Part shown: positions 13,757 through 19,732 of the stretch, in pieces
Layout of the letters: each line of letters begins with the position of its first letter
How positions within the stretch are numbered: the stretch's first letter is position 1
Assembly (NCBI GenBank): GCA_020027255.1
Contig: JAHRAP010000029.1
Span: 1 to 19,732, forward strand
From: Nitrosopumilaceae archaeon
GTDB lineage: Archaea > Thermoproteota > Nitrososphaeria > Nitrososphaerales > Nitrosopumilaceae
Direction: 5' to 3'
Length of the DNA stretch: 19,732 nucleotides
Translations under genes and position numbers: made by a program
The notes under the pieces: generated by a model
The model's input: the letters and a program-made list of their open reading frames with translations, nothing else
Databases searched by the model: none
What the model was told of the DNA's origin: nothing

Positions 13757-15154
13757 TTGAAGCTAGTGATAAAATTTGATGGATGTTCAATATCTACTTC
13801 CAAAAATATTAACAAAATATGTTCGTATTTGAAACAATTGTCAAGCACTAATGAAATTGTTGTTGTTTGTTCAGCTATAAATCAAACTACTGACACTCTG
13901 ATGAAAATTGCAAAGTTAGTAGAAGCGAAAGATAAAAAAACAATAAATTTGTTGATATCAAAAATAATTAAAAAACATAAACAAATAGCTAGAAGGTCTA
14001 TTAACAAACAGATAATCCGTAATAGGTTAATGAAGAAATTAGACACTGACTTCAATGATCTCAGAGAATTTTTATCAGGTGCATTGATTATAGGCGAGAT
14101 TACATCTAGATCTTTAGACTATTTAATTTCTTTTGGAGAAAAATTATCTATAAATATAATATCACATACTTTGTTAAATCTAAATTGCATGTCATTTCCA
14201 CTTACTGGCAAAGAAGTTGGAATCGTCACTGACTCTAATTTCGGTAAATCTAAATTACTTGTAGATACTACAGAGCTAAATGTTTCTAAAAAAATCAATT
14301 CGTTGTTAGACCAAAAATTGCTTCCTGTTATTGGTGGATTTGTAGGTGCAGATCAATATGGACACATAACAACTTTTGGAAGGCGTGGATCAGATTACAC
14401 TGCCACAATAATAGCTTCATGTATCCATGCTGACGAAATTTGGATTATGGGCAGCACCAATGGATTGATGACAGCAGACCCACAAATAACGATCAATTCA
14501 TGTGTCTTAAAGGAAGTATCTTATGCAGAAGCTGTTGAAATGAATATTTTTGGGATAAAACAAATCCATCCGCGTGCATTTGAACCATTATTAAAAGATA
14601 AGATTCCAATGAGAATAAGAAGTGCATTCAATATAGCTAATACCGGAACTTATATATCTTCATCAACAAAATCAAACATCCAAAAACCAGTAAAATGCAT
14701 TCATACAATAAAACATAACGGATTGATTGATATACGTGGAAGTATGATTGGACTTCAGGGCACGGCAGCTAAAATATTTTCGACTTTGGCTAATGCCGGA
14801 GTTAACGTAATGATGATCTCTCAAAACCCATCAGAATCAAGTATATCTATAGTTGTTCAAAAAATGGATCTCGATAAAGCTGTTAATTCATTAGAAATAA
14901 ATTTACTTGGCAAATTAGTTAAAAAAATAGATGTTACAACTAATGTGTCAATTATTGCTTTAATAGGATCTGGTATGCGAGGCACAATAGGAATTGCATC
15001 TAAAGTATTTGATATTATTTCAAAAAACAATGTCAATGTAGTGATGATAGTCCAAGGATCATCTGAGCTTAACCTATCTTTTATAATTAGAGATGCAGAC
15101 TGTAATTCTGTAGTCAAATCACTACATGAAGAATTTCATTTATCTAAGCAATAA
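13757..15154 (+). CDS. lysC: Aspartate kinase with two C-terminal ACT domains
   Basis: A 465-residue enzyme phosphorylating aspartate for threonine and methionine (and possibly lysine) synthesis. The amino acid kinase domain spans about 1-300, with GFVGADQYGHITTFG (194-208), RGSDYTA (210-216) and TNGLMTADPQ (234-243). Two ACT domains follow, starting near GLIDIRGSMIGLQGTA (322-337) and SIIALIGSGMRGT (398-410); these usually bind the end-product amino acid for feedback. Two active-site motifs depart from the family. KFGGTS is KFDGCS at 6-11, and TTLGRGGSD is TTFGRRGSD at 205-213. The catalytic lysine K6 and the SD pair are kept. The start is TTG, placed just before the first strand. A TATA box lies 28 nt upstream. 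Confidence 0.92.
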   Translation: MKLVIKFDGCSISTSKNINKICSYLKQLSSTNEIVVVCSAINQTTDTLMKIAKLVEAKDKKTINLLISKIIKKHKQIARRSINKQIIRNRLMKKLDTDFNDLREFLSGALIIGEITSRSLDYLISFGEKLSINIISHTLLNLNCMSFPLTGKEVGIVTDSNFGKSKLLVDTTELNVSKKINSLLDQKLLPVIGGFVGADQYGHITTFGRRGSDYTATIIASCIHADEIWIMGSTNGLMTADPQITINSCVLKEVSYAEAVEMNIFGIKQIHPRAFEPLLKDKIPMRIRSAFNIANTGTYISSSTKSNIQKPVKCIHTIKHNGLIDIRGSMIGLQGTAAKIFSTLANAGVNVMMISQNPSESSISIVVQKMDLDKAVNSLEINLLGKLVKKIDVTTNVSIIALIGSGMRGTIGIASKVFDIISKNNVNVVMIVQGSSELNLSFIIRDADCNSVVKSLHEEFHLSKQ

Positions 15155-15178
15155 AAATTTAACAAAATTCATTTTAAC

Positions 15179-15191
15179 AAAAAATAAATGA
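15179..15191 (+). promoter_or_regulatory. AT-rich promoter candidate for cobJ
   Basis: AAAAATAAATGAT centred about 28 nt before the TTG at 15213. A second AT-rich element (AAAATATATTTT) lies only about 14 nt before the start. Just upstream, ATTTAACAAAA and ATTTTAACAAAA repeat directly 14 bp apart. The box choice is uncertain. Confidence 0.3.
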
Positions 15192-15212
15192 TACCAAAAT
15201 ATATTTTGTTCA

Positions 15213-15980
15213 TTGAAAGGTAAATTATACATTGTTGGTGTTGGTCCTGGAAGTCATGATCATATGACATTTCATGCACGAAAAGTAATAGATGAAAGTG
15301 ATACAATTGTTGGATATGAAACATATGTAAATTTGGTCAAAGATCTAATACATGGTAAAGATGTATATCGATATGCAATGACGCAAGAAGTAGATCGTGC
15401 GCAACAATGCATTGAACTTGCTAAAAGTGGAAAAACTGTATCATTAATTTCTAGCGGAGATCCAGGTATTTATGGTATGGCTGGATTAATTTATGAAATG
15501 CTTGCGGAGTCTGGATGGGATCCACAAAAGGATCTAACTGTAGAAATAATTCCAGGAGTATCTGCATTGAATTCATGTTCTTCATTAATAGGATCCCCAT
15601 TAATGACAGATTTTGCCGTATTGAGTATGAGTAATCTTTTAGTGCCATGGGATATAATTCAAAAAAGGGTTGAAGCTGCCGCTAAAGGTGATTTTGTTAT
15701 AGTGATTTATAATCCATCAAGTAAAAGACGAATACACCAAATTAAAGATACACGACAAATCTTACTTAAATACAGGTCGCCGTCTACTCCAGTAGCTATT
15801 ATAAAAGGAGCATATAGAGAATCAGAAAAAATAATAATTACTAATTTACAAAATTTGGAACATCAATATGATAATTTGGGAATGATAAGTACAGTGATCA
15901 TTGGAAACTCGAGTACATATAACTACAAAAATTTAATTATCAATCCACGTGGATACAAATCAAAATATAATTTCATATAA
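15213..15980 (+). CDS. cobJ: CobJ/CbiH, precorrin-3B C17-methyltransferase
   Basis: A 255-residue tetrapyrrole methylase that methylates C17 with ring contraction to form the corrin skeleton. VGVGPGSHDHMT (8-19) starts the family fold. SSGDPGIYGMA (80-90), IPGVSALNS (113-121) and YNPSSKRR (166-173) are the blocks that separate CobJ/CbiH from other members. The C-terminal half is complete and there is no fused CbiG or CobF domain. It starts with TTG. It lies about 6.4 kb from cbiT-cbiL-cbiF, next to aspartate kinase, so the cobalamin genes are split. It converges with tyrS, leaving 14 bp between stop codons. Confidence 0.95.
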   Translation: MKGKLYIVGVGPGSHDHMTFHARKVIDESDTIVGYETYVNLVKDLIHGKDVYRYAMTQEVDRAQQCIELAKSGKTVSLISSGDPGIYGMAGLIYEMLAESGWDPQKDLTVEIIPGVSALNSCSSLIGSPLMTDFAVLSMSNLLVPWDIIQKRVEAAAKGDFVIVIYNPSSKRRIHQIKDTRQILLKYRSPSTPVAIIKGAYRESEKIIITNLQNLEHQYDNLGMISTVIIGNSSTYNYKNLIINPRGYKSKYNFI

Positions 15981-15981
15981 C

Positions 15982-16007
15982 TAATAAATTAAGGCTAAAT
16001 TTTATTA
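15982..16007. terminator. AT hairpin between convergent cobJ and tyrS
   Basis: TAATAAATT (15982-15990) and AAATTTTATTA (15997-16007) pair as an imperfect stem of about 9 bp around AAGGCT, spanning the 14-bp gap and the tyrS stop codon. T-runs follow in both directions. A shared two-way terminator is plausible but weak. Confidence 0.3.
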
Positions 16008-17026
16008 TTTAATATATTGATTATATTTACATCCAGTTTTAATTTATTTCTTACTGGTTTTATGATCTTAGTTAAATAATAGATTGCAGATAATTTTAAA
16101 TCTACCGGATGTAATTTCCCGTTCGCAAAATCTAATTCTATTCCATTATAATCACTATATGTCATATCGCCTCCAAATTTTGGTGGTCTCTCAATAACAA
16201 CCTCTCTAAATTCGTGACAAATTATATTCTTCATGATTTCTAATACTGGATTATTATTTATATTGCCGTTCTCACACCATGATTTTTCTATTTTGTTTTT
16301 TATTACTTCATCTGAATCATGTATGAATATACCAGAATTTGTATCTGATTTGCTCATTTTGTTTATATTATTTGGTTTGGGTGATTTCAAGCTTGGTAAA
16401 ATTTGATGATGTATCGCAATCGGTGTTTTCCAGCTCAACTTTGGGAATATGTCTCTCACAGCCATGTGTATTTTACGCTGATCCATTCCAGAATGAGCTA
16501 TATCTATATCCAAATCATGAATATCAGTAGCTTGCATTGCAGGATAAAGTAATTTTGAGACATCTAGTTTTTCTTTTTCAGATCTTCCCATTATAGTTAT
16601 AGCTCTAATTGCACGTGGCAACGACAAATGTTTAGATACTTTGATTAAGTCTAGCCAATATCCATCTTGAGAATCATAAAAATCAGAACCGATAATTATT
16701 TTGGCATTTGGACAAACAATTTTGAATGCATCTTCATAATACTTTGAAACCTTTGATATCTCGTCTAAATTTCCTATCTTATCATTAATTAATGTGTGCC
16801 AATCAGCTAAAAAAATATTGCATTTTATGCCCACTTTTATAAAATCATTAATTTTAATACCTATTAGTATCAAACTCCCTAAATGTAAAAATCCTGAAAC
16901 TTCTAACCCTATGTAATGCTTAGGACAATTATTTGTTTGTAACATGTTTGATAATTCTATTTCAGTAACTATTTCATTAGTAGGCTGTGATTTTATAATA
17001 TTAATTTTCGTAGTGACGTCCAACAT
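15995..17026 (-). CDS. tyrS: Tyrosyl-tRNA synthetase, archaeal type
   Basis: A 343-residue class I synthetase charging tRNA-Tyr. The HIGH-type motif is HLGS in GLEVSGFLHLGS (40-51). The tyrosine-pocket residues are recognisable by order: Y38 in KHYIG, Y161 and Q165 in YPAMQ, D168 in TDIHDL, and Q183 in HSGMDQRKIHM. KMSKS is at 223-227. The short length without a bacterial S4 domain fits the archaeal/eukaryotic group. The MDQRKIHM block and tyrosine-pocket set favour TyrRS over the related TrpRS. In GLEVSG, valine replaces the usual proline. A TATA box lies 26 nt before the ATG, inside the end of the upstream membrane protein gene. Confidence 0.95.
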   Translation of the reverse strand: MLDVTTKINIIKSQPTNEIVTEIELSNMLQTNNCPKHYIGLEVSGFLHLGSLILIGIKINDFIKVGIKCNIFLADWHTLINDKIGNLDEISKVSKYYEDAFKIVCPNAKIIIGSDFYDSQDGYWLDLIKVSKHLSLPRAIRAITIMGRSEKEKLDVSKLLYPAMQATDIHDLDIDIAHSGMDQRKIHMAVRDIFPKLSWKTPIAIHHQILPSLKSPKPNNINKMSKSDTNSGIFIHDSDEVIKNKIEKSWCENGNINNNPVLEIMKNIICHEFREVVIERPPKFGGDMTYSDYNGIELDFANGKLHPVDLKLSAIYYLTKIIKPVRNKLKLDVNIINILNNKI

Positions 17027-17047
17027 TCTATCTAATTTTTCTCAACC

Positions 17048-17057
17048 TATAAATTTA
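17048..17057 (-). promoter_or_regulatory. TATA box for tyrS
   Basis: On the minus strand TAAATTTATA is centred about 26 nt before the tyrS ATG at 17026. It overlaps the stop codon of the upstream gene, so tyrS can be transcribed on its own. Confidence 0.4.
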
Positions 17058-17621
17058 CAGATTTTGTAATACATTATTTTTTCGCGGTCTAGTACTCAAG
17101 TAAAACGCATGAGAACTAATTAAAAATGCAGATAAAAACATTTTAGTAGCAAAAATTAAGTTCCATGGTCTATTTGAATCTGGATACGATATAACTAATG
17201 AATCTATATCTGGAATCTCTCCATTTATTATGCCAGCTGTTATTTGAGAATTCAGTACTATGAAATTGTATAATACTTCGTACAAACTTATTACTGAAAA
17301 ACTTAACAGCATAAGCTGTAATAAAGACATTTTCCATGAGTCAACTTTAACTGTCCTTTTCCAACCTATTCTTGAAACACAGTACCATGAAATTATACTT
17401 GAAAAAAATAACCACGTTGTTAGTTTAGCAAAATTTTTAAAAGGTATTTCAGTCTTAACTAAAATCTCTCCCAGAACATAAGTATTTTTTTCTTGCCATT
17501 CTGTAAACATATGGAATATACCATATAGCATTATTGCAGTCATGATGAAAGAAGATATATAAAATATACACAAAAATATTTTGTAGCCACTATCTGTCTT
17601 TTGTATATTAGTTTCCATCAT
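17055..17621 (-). CDS. Four-helix membrane protein, unknown function
   Basis: 188 residues that I cannot assign to a named family. Four membrane helices are visible at about 15-38, 64-86, 97-123 and 152-176. The loop between helices 1 and 2 (about 39-63) and that between 3 and 4 (about 124-151, INGEIPDIDSLVISYPDSN) are polar and lie on the same side. With a short polar N-terminus and a basic C-terminal tail (STRPRKNN), both ends are probably cytoplasmic and both loops outside. The stretch NRPWNLIFATKMFL at the start of helix 4 is the most motif-like segment. There is a choice of two adjacent ATG codons, and a strong TATA box 24 nt upstream. The gene ends 28 bp before tyrS. Confidence 0.78.
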   Translation of the reverse strand: MMETNIQKTDSGYKIFLCIFYISSFIMTAIMLYGIFHMFTEWQEKNTYVLGEILVKTEIPFKNFAKLTTWLFFSSIISWYCVSRIGWKRTVKVDSWKMSLLQLMLLSFSVISLYEVLYNFIVLNSQITAGIINGEIPDIDSLVISYPDSNRPWNLIFATKMFLSAFLISSHAFYLSTRPRKNNVLQNL

Positions 17622-17638
17622 TGCGATTGTTTAGATTG

Positions 17639-17650
17639 TTATATAAAAAC
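17639..17650 (-). promoter_or_regulatory. TATA box for the four-helix membrane protein
   Basis: On the minus strand this reads GTTTTTATATAA, the best TATA match in the 3' half of the window, centred about 24 nt before the ATG at 17621. A leaderless transcript is expected. Confidence 0.55.
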
Positions 17651-17698
17651 CGATTGAAATATTTCACATTTAAACTAGATCTCAATTTGTGTGTTCCA

Positions 17699-18046
17699 TT
17701 AGTAACCATGTTTTTGTCTATCTCTATTTATGTAATTTTTTTTTGTGTATTCATCTAATATTTCTGTTGGGCTTAAATTAAGTTCTAACGAAGCTTGAAT
17801 TACAAAATGCCATATATCAATAAGTTCTTCTTTGGCTTCTTTCACATTAAAATCTGTTGGTTTTTTCCACCATTTCCAATTTGTGATACGTTGTAATTCT
17901 GCAGCTTCATGTATTATTGCTATACATAACATTGATATTTTTTCTTCCATTGTATTTGGATATCTTGACAAATCCATTAAAGAGGAAAGTTCCTTCTGTA
18001 ATGAAAAAATTAAATCTAGTTTGTCTTCCACATTTAATCTAACCAT
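17699..18046 (-). CDS. Dimeric-type dUTP diphosphatase (MazG-like all-alpha fold)
   Basis: A 115-residue all-helical nucleotide pyrophosphatase. The metal-binding signature is two ExxE/ExxD helices: HEAAELQR (46-53, E47 and E50) and KEELIDIWHF (72-81, E73/E74 and D77). The NWKWWKKP stretch (56-63) lies between them. The WKWWKK plus LIDIWHF combination is characteristic of dimeric dUTPases and related dCTPases rather than MazG proper. It should hydrolyse dUTP to dUMP and pyrophosphate, keeping uracil out of DNA. The protein is shorter than many phage and bacterial dimeric dUTPases, but the catalytic core is complete. It begins 8 bp after the PfkB-kinase stop on the same strand, so the two are probably co-transcribed. 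Confidence 0.85.
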   Translation of the reverse strand: MVRLNVEDKLDLIFSLQKELSSLMDLSRYPNTMEEKISMLCIAIIHEAAELQRITNWKWWKKPTDFNVKEAKEELIDIWHFVIQASLELNLSPTEILDEYTKKNYINRDRQKHGY

Positions 18047-18054
18047 ATTATTCC

Positions 18055-18951
18055 CTATAATCTTTGAGTCATCATCTTGTATTTTTTAATTCGATCTTCG
18101 ATTTGGATTTTTTCTAAGCTTAATAATTTTTCTACTCCGTATCCTTCTACTACAAAAGACCCTAACACATTTCCATATACGAGTCCATCTCTTACAGTTT
18201 TTACACTAACATTATGTTTGTTAGCCAAATAACCCATCATAGCTCCGCCCAAACAATCTCCAGCTCCAGTAGGATCTCTAATATTCTCTATTGGAAAAGC
18301 CGCTAATGGAAATATCATATCATCATGAAAAAGAATTGATCCATGCTCACCTTTTTTTATTATAACGTATTTTGTTCCTAACCCAATAATTTTTTTAGCA
18401 CATTTAACTAAATTATGTTCTTTAGTCAATAATCTAGCTTCTTCATCATTAATTGTGGCAATGTCTGAATTTTTTATCATCTTAATCACAGAATATTTTT
18501 TGGTGTATATCCAATATTCTACAGTATCACACATTGATAATTTGATATTGTCAAAGTTCTTAATGATTTCAATATTTTGATCTGGATCATTATTTGCTAA
18601 ATACACAAATTCTGATTTTAAATACTGTTCTGGGATTTTTGGATTAAAATCTCTGATCACATTTAATTCTGTTTTCAAAGTTTTTCTTGTACTTAAAGTT
18701 ATATCGTATTCGCCATCATATCTGAACGTTTTTCCACTTTTTTGGTTTAATCCGTCTGTGTTGACATATTTATTCAGTATGTCGTGATAAAAATCAGGGA
18801 AATCTTTTCCAACCACTCCTATTATTCCAGTTTTGGAAAAAAAACTTGCTGAAATACTTGAAAATGTAGCTGCCCCTCCCAACACTTCGTGTAGTGTTGA
18901 TGTGGGTGTTCTTATTGTATCTAATGCCACCGAACCAAAAACAATTAACAA
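18055..18951 (-). CDS. PfkB/ribokinase-family sugar or nucleoside kinase
   Basis: A 298-residue kinase of the ribokinase superfamily. The N-terminal substrate-side glycine motif is GGAATF (25-30). NDEEA (168-172) is the conserved acidic motif of the family. The C-terminal signature DPTGAGDCLGGAMMGYLA (226-243) holds the anion hole and the catalytic base D232. The full domain is present, at family-typical length. The sequence does not fix the substrate; members phosphorylate ribose, adenosine, fructose or other sugars. The start is TTG, directly before the first strand LIVFGSVALD, with a TATA box 25 nt upstream. Pairing with a dUTPase (8 bp apart) suggests, weakly, a nucleoside or pentose substrate. 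Confidence 0.92.
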   Translation of the reverse strand: MLIVFGSVALDTIRTPTSTLHEVLGGAATFSSISASFFSKTGIIGVVGKDFPDFYHDILNKYVNTDGLNQKSGKTFRYDGEYDITLSTRKTLKTELNVIRDFNPKIPEQYLKSEFVYLANNDPDQNIEIIKNFDNIKLSMCDTVEYWIYTKKYSVIKMIKNSDIATINDEEARLLTKEHNLVKCAKKIIGLGTKYVIIKKGEHGSILFHDDMIFPLAAFPIENIRDPTGAGDCLGGAMMGYLANKHNVSVKTVRDGLVYGNVLGSFVVEGYGVEKLLSLEKIQIEDRIKKYKMMTQRL

Positions 18952-18970
18952 TATTGTATCACATTTAAAC

Positions 18971-18982
18971 TATGTATAAATC
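18971..18982 (-). promoter_or_regulatory. TATA box for the PfkB kinase-dUTPase pair
   Basis: On the minus strand GATTTATACATA is centred about 25 nt before the TTG at 18951. It lies in the 243-bp gap 18952-19194, the longest in the window, in which I see no RNA gene and only one doubtful small ORF. Confidence 0.45.
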
Positions 18983-19194
18983 AAATTAATTGTGGTCAGA
19001 TTACTTATTATATTAACAAATATCGTAGTAATTTAAATTGAAACGTTACTGTAATAAAATAATTTGTTGCCAGAGAATTTTATATGTATTTTCTCCAAAC
19101 ATCGTTTAGACATAAATTAATTGCAGATCATTCATTATACATAAGTTCAGAATCAATATTGCGCTTAATTGTTTTTATAATGAATTGTTATGTG

Positions 19195-19380
19195 TTATTC
19201 ATTTACATAACCACAAATTTTACAATTTGATATTATTTGACCATCTAAATGATTAAAATGTGTTTTACATTTTTTACAAGTGTGGTGCATGTCAAAATAT
19301 CCATCATCTTCAGTTTCTCCAATTTGTTTTGAATCTAAAACTTGACTTTTACATATTATACAATGGCACCCACATATCAT
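19195..19380 (-). CDS. Small cysteine-rich (zinc-binding) protein
   Basis: 61 residues with eight cysteines: C3, C5, C7 and C10 in GCHCIIC, C35 and C38 in CKKC, C53 and C56 in CKIC. Histidines stand at 6, 32, 33, 41 and 44. The spacing suggests two metal sites, one zinc ribbon formed by CKKC and CKIC and a second site at the dense N-terminal cysteines. The middle (17-30) is acidic. Such mini zinc-ribbon proteins are common in archaea and often serve as transcription, RNA or protein-binding adaptors, but no specific family is recognisable. It is divergent from another small cysteine-rich ORF, with 52 bp between start codons. Confidence 0.75.
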   Translation of the reverse strand: MICGCHCIICKSQVLDSKQIGETEDDGYFDMHHTCKKCKTHFNHLDGQIISNCKICGYVNE

Positions 19381-19404
19381 AATTATTATATAAAATATAT
19401 CTAC

Positions 19405-19412
19405 TAATATAT
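19405..19412. promoter_or_regulatory. Shared two-way TATA element candidate
   Basis: TAATATAT (ATATATTA on the other strand) lies about 24 nt before the GTG at 19433 and about 28 nt before the minus-strand ATG at 19380. A single near-symmetric box could thus serve both small cysteine-rich genes. Other AT-rich boxes nearby (19387-19400, 19418-19428) could compete for the role. Confidence 0.35.
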
Positions 19413-19432
19413 GCTAATTTATTAAAATATCT

Positions 19433-19585
19433 GTGACAAAAAGAAAAATACCTATTGAAATAGATGTTCATTTCAAAATTTTTGGCAAAGAGCCATGGGA
19501 AGTTATCTATGGTGATCGTTGCGTTATTTGTAATACTCGAATTGACGAATACGGTTTCTGTTCTTGTGGCTCTGATGGTGATTAG
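19433..19585 (+). CDS. 50-residue zinc-ribbon-like protein
   Basis: An ORF of 50 codons plus stop starting with GTG. The first half is basic and strand-like (MTKRKIPIEIDVHFKIFGK). The second half has cysteines 30, 33, 43 and 45 in DRCVICN and GFCSCG, a CxxC-x9-CxC arrangement fitting a single zinc knuckle. The tail is acidic (SDGD). Evidence that it is real: four well-spaced cysteines, neighbour-like codon use, and a TATA element at the leaderless spacing. It is divergently paired with the 61-residue cysteine-rich gene. I do not recognise a family. Confidence 0.6.
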   Translation: MTKRKIPIEIDVHFKIFGKEPWEVIYGDRCVICNTRIDEYGFCSCGSDGD

Positions 19586-19670
19586 ACTAACATTATTGAA
19601 CTATTAACGCACAAACTTTTATTGGAATATCATATTAAAACAAATTTAGTAACGATAAATTTGTATAATC

Positions 19671-19679
19671 TTATATATG
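19671..19679 (+). promoter_or_regulatory. TATA box upstream of the last partial gene
   Basis: TTATATATG centred about 33 nt before the ATG at 19708. It is the strongest TATA match in the region 19586-19707, which otherwise shows no coding or RNA feature. Confidence 0.35.
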
Positions 19680-19707
19680 ACATATAAAAAACCATTTATG
19701 TGATCAG

Positions 19708-19732
19708 ATGAATCAAAGTATTGTTGTAAAAA
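19708..19732 (+). CDS. Possible start of a gene running off the window
   Basis: ATG followed by open codons to the window edge (MNQSIVVK). Support is only the TATA-like box about 33 nt upstream and the lack of an earlier in-frame start. Eight residues are too few to name a product. Confidence 0.3.

Noticed and set aside
18952..19194. tRNA, small RNA or attachment site in the longest intergenic gap
   Set aside because: I found no cloverleaf, long stem or flanking direct repeat. Only TATA-like sequence for the PfkB kinase gene is supportable.
19084..19230. A 48-codon plus-strand ORF in the 243-bp gap, beginning MYFLQTSFRHK
   Set aside because: It overlaps the end of the better-supported minus-strand cysteine-rich gene by 36 bp, has no convincing composition or domain, and its hydrophobic end is what AT-rich sequence gives by chance.
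1..19732. Mobile element, CRISPR array, toxin-antitoxin or defence island
   Set aside because: There is no transposase, integrase, regular repeat array or typical toxin pair. The dUTPase and the phosphatase can occur in phage or defence settings, but here they sit among housekeeping genes of the same composition.

Overview
The window is a gene-dense, strongly AT-rich stretch of an archaeal chromosome, most likely a marine ammonia-oxidising archaeon of the Nitrososphaerota (Thaumarchaeota, Nitrosopumilus-like). The domain is clear from Rpo11/RpoL, the TFIIS-like factor TFS, PCNA, an archaeal-type TyrRS and an archaeal NFACT/Rqc2 protein, together with TATA boxes about 25-30 nt before start codons and very few Shine-Dalgarno sequences. 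The lineage is inferred from gene content: assimilatory sulfate genes, de novo cobalamin synthesis and a two-subunit aconitase X. About 10 of 25 complete genes start with TTG or GTG. I see no mobile element, CRISPR array, tRNA, rRNA or riboswitch, and no compositional island.

Layout. 1-1310: 3' end of a CysH-type APS/PAPS reductase, then sat. 1345-1998: a surface-anchored protein whose 3' end overlaps a convergent endonuclease III (1935-2648). 2718-4233: overlapping genes for the large and small aconitase X subunits, probably phosphomevalonate dehydratase of the archaeal isoprenoid pathway. 4265-6172 (minus): the NFACT ribosome-quality-control factor. 6256-6630: a three-helix membrane protein. 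6671-8768: cobalamin genes cbiT-cbiL-cbiF. 8835-9134 (minus): a dicluster ferredoxin. 9251-9784 (minus): a RecA-like protein without a Walker A motif, divergent from a class V aminotransferase-fold enzyme (9811-10950). 11098-11595: a DUSP23/VHZ-like phosphatase, followed on the minus strand by a 50-residue ORF (11597-11749) and an unknown 177-residue protein (11780-12313). The latter is divergent from rpoL-tfs-pcn (12364-13721). 13757-15980: aspartate kinase and cobJ/cbiH. 15995-18951 (minus): tyrS, a four-helix membrane protein, a dimeric-type dUTPase and a PfkB-family kinase. 19195-19585: two divergent small cysteine-rich proteins, and the probable start of another gene at 19708.

How the genes work together. 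cysH-sat activate and reduce sulfate for cysteine and Fe-S synthesis. cbiT, cbiL, cbiF and the separated cobJ are four corrin-ring enzymes. rpoL-tfs-pcn is an information-processing operon joining a polymerase subunit, a transcript-cleavage factor and the sliding clamp. The rest are mostly housekeeping genes plus several small lineage-type unknowns. I find no evidence for a defence or mobile system. The best leads are the Walker A-less RecA-like protein, two closely packed divergent promoters, paired palindromes upstream of the ferredoxin gene, and unusual active-site residues in the aspartokinase and NFACT protein.
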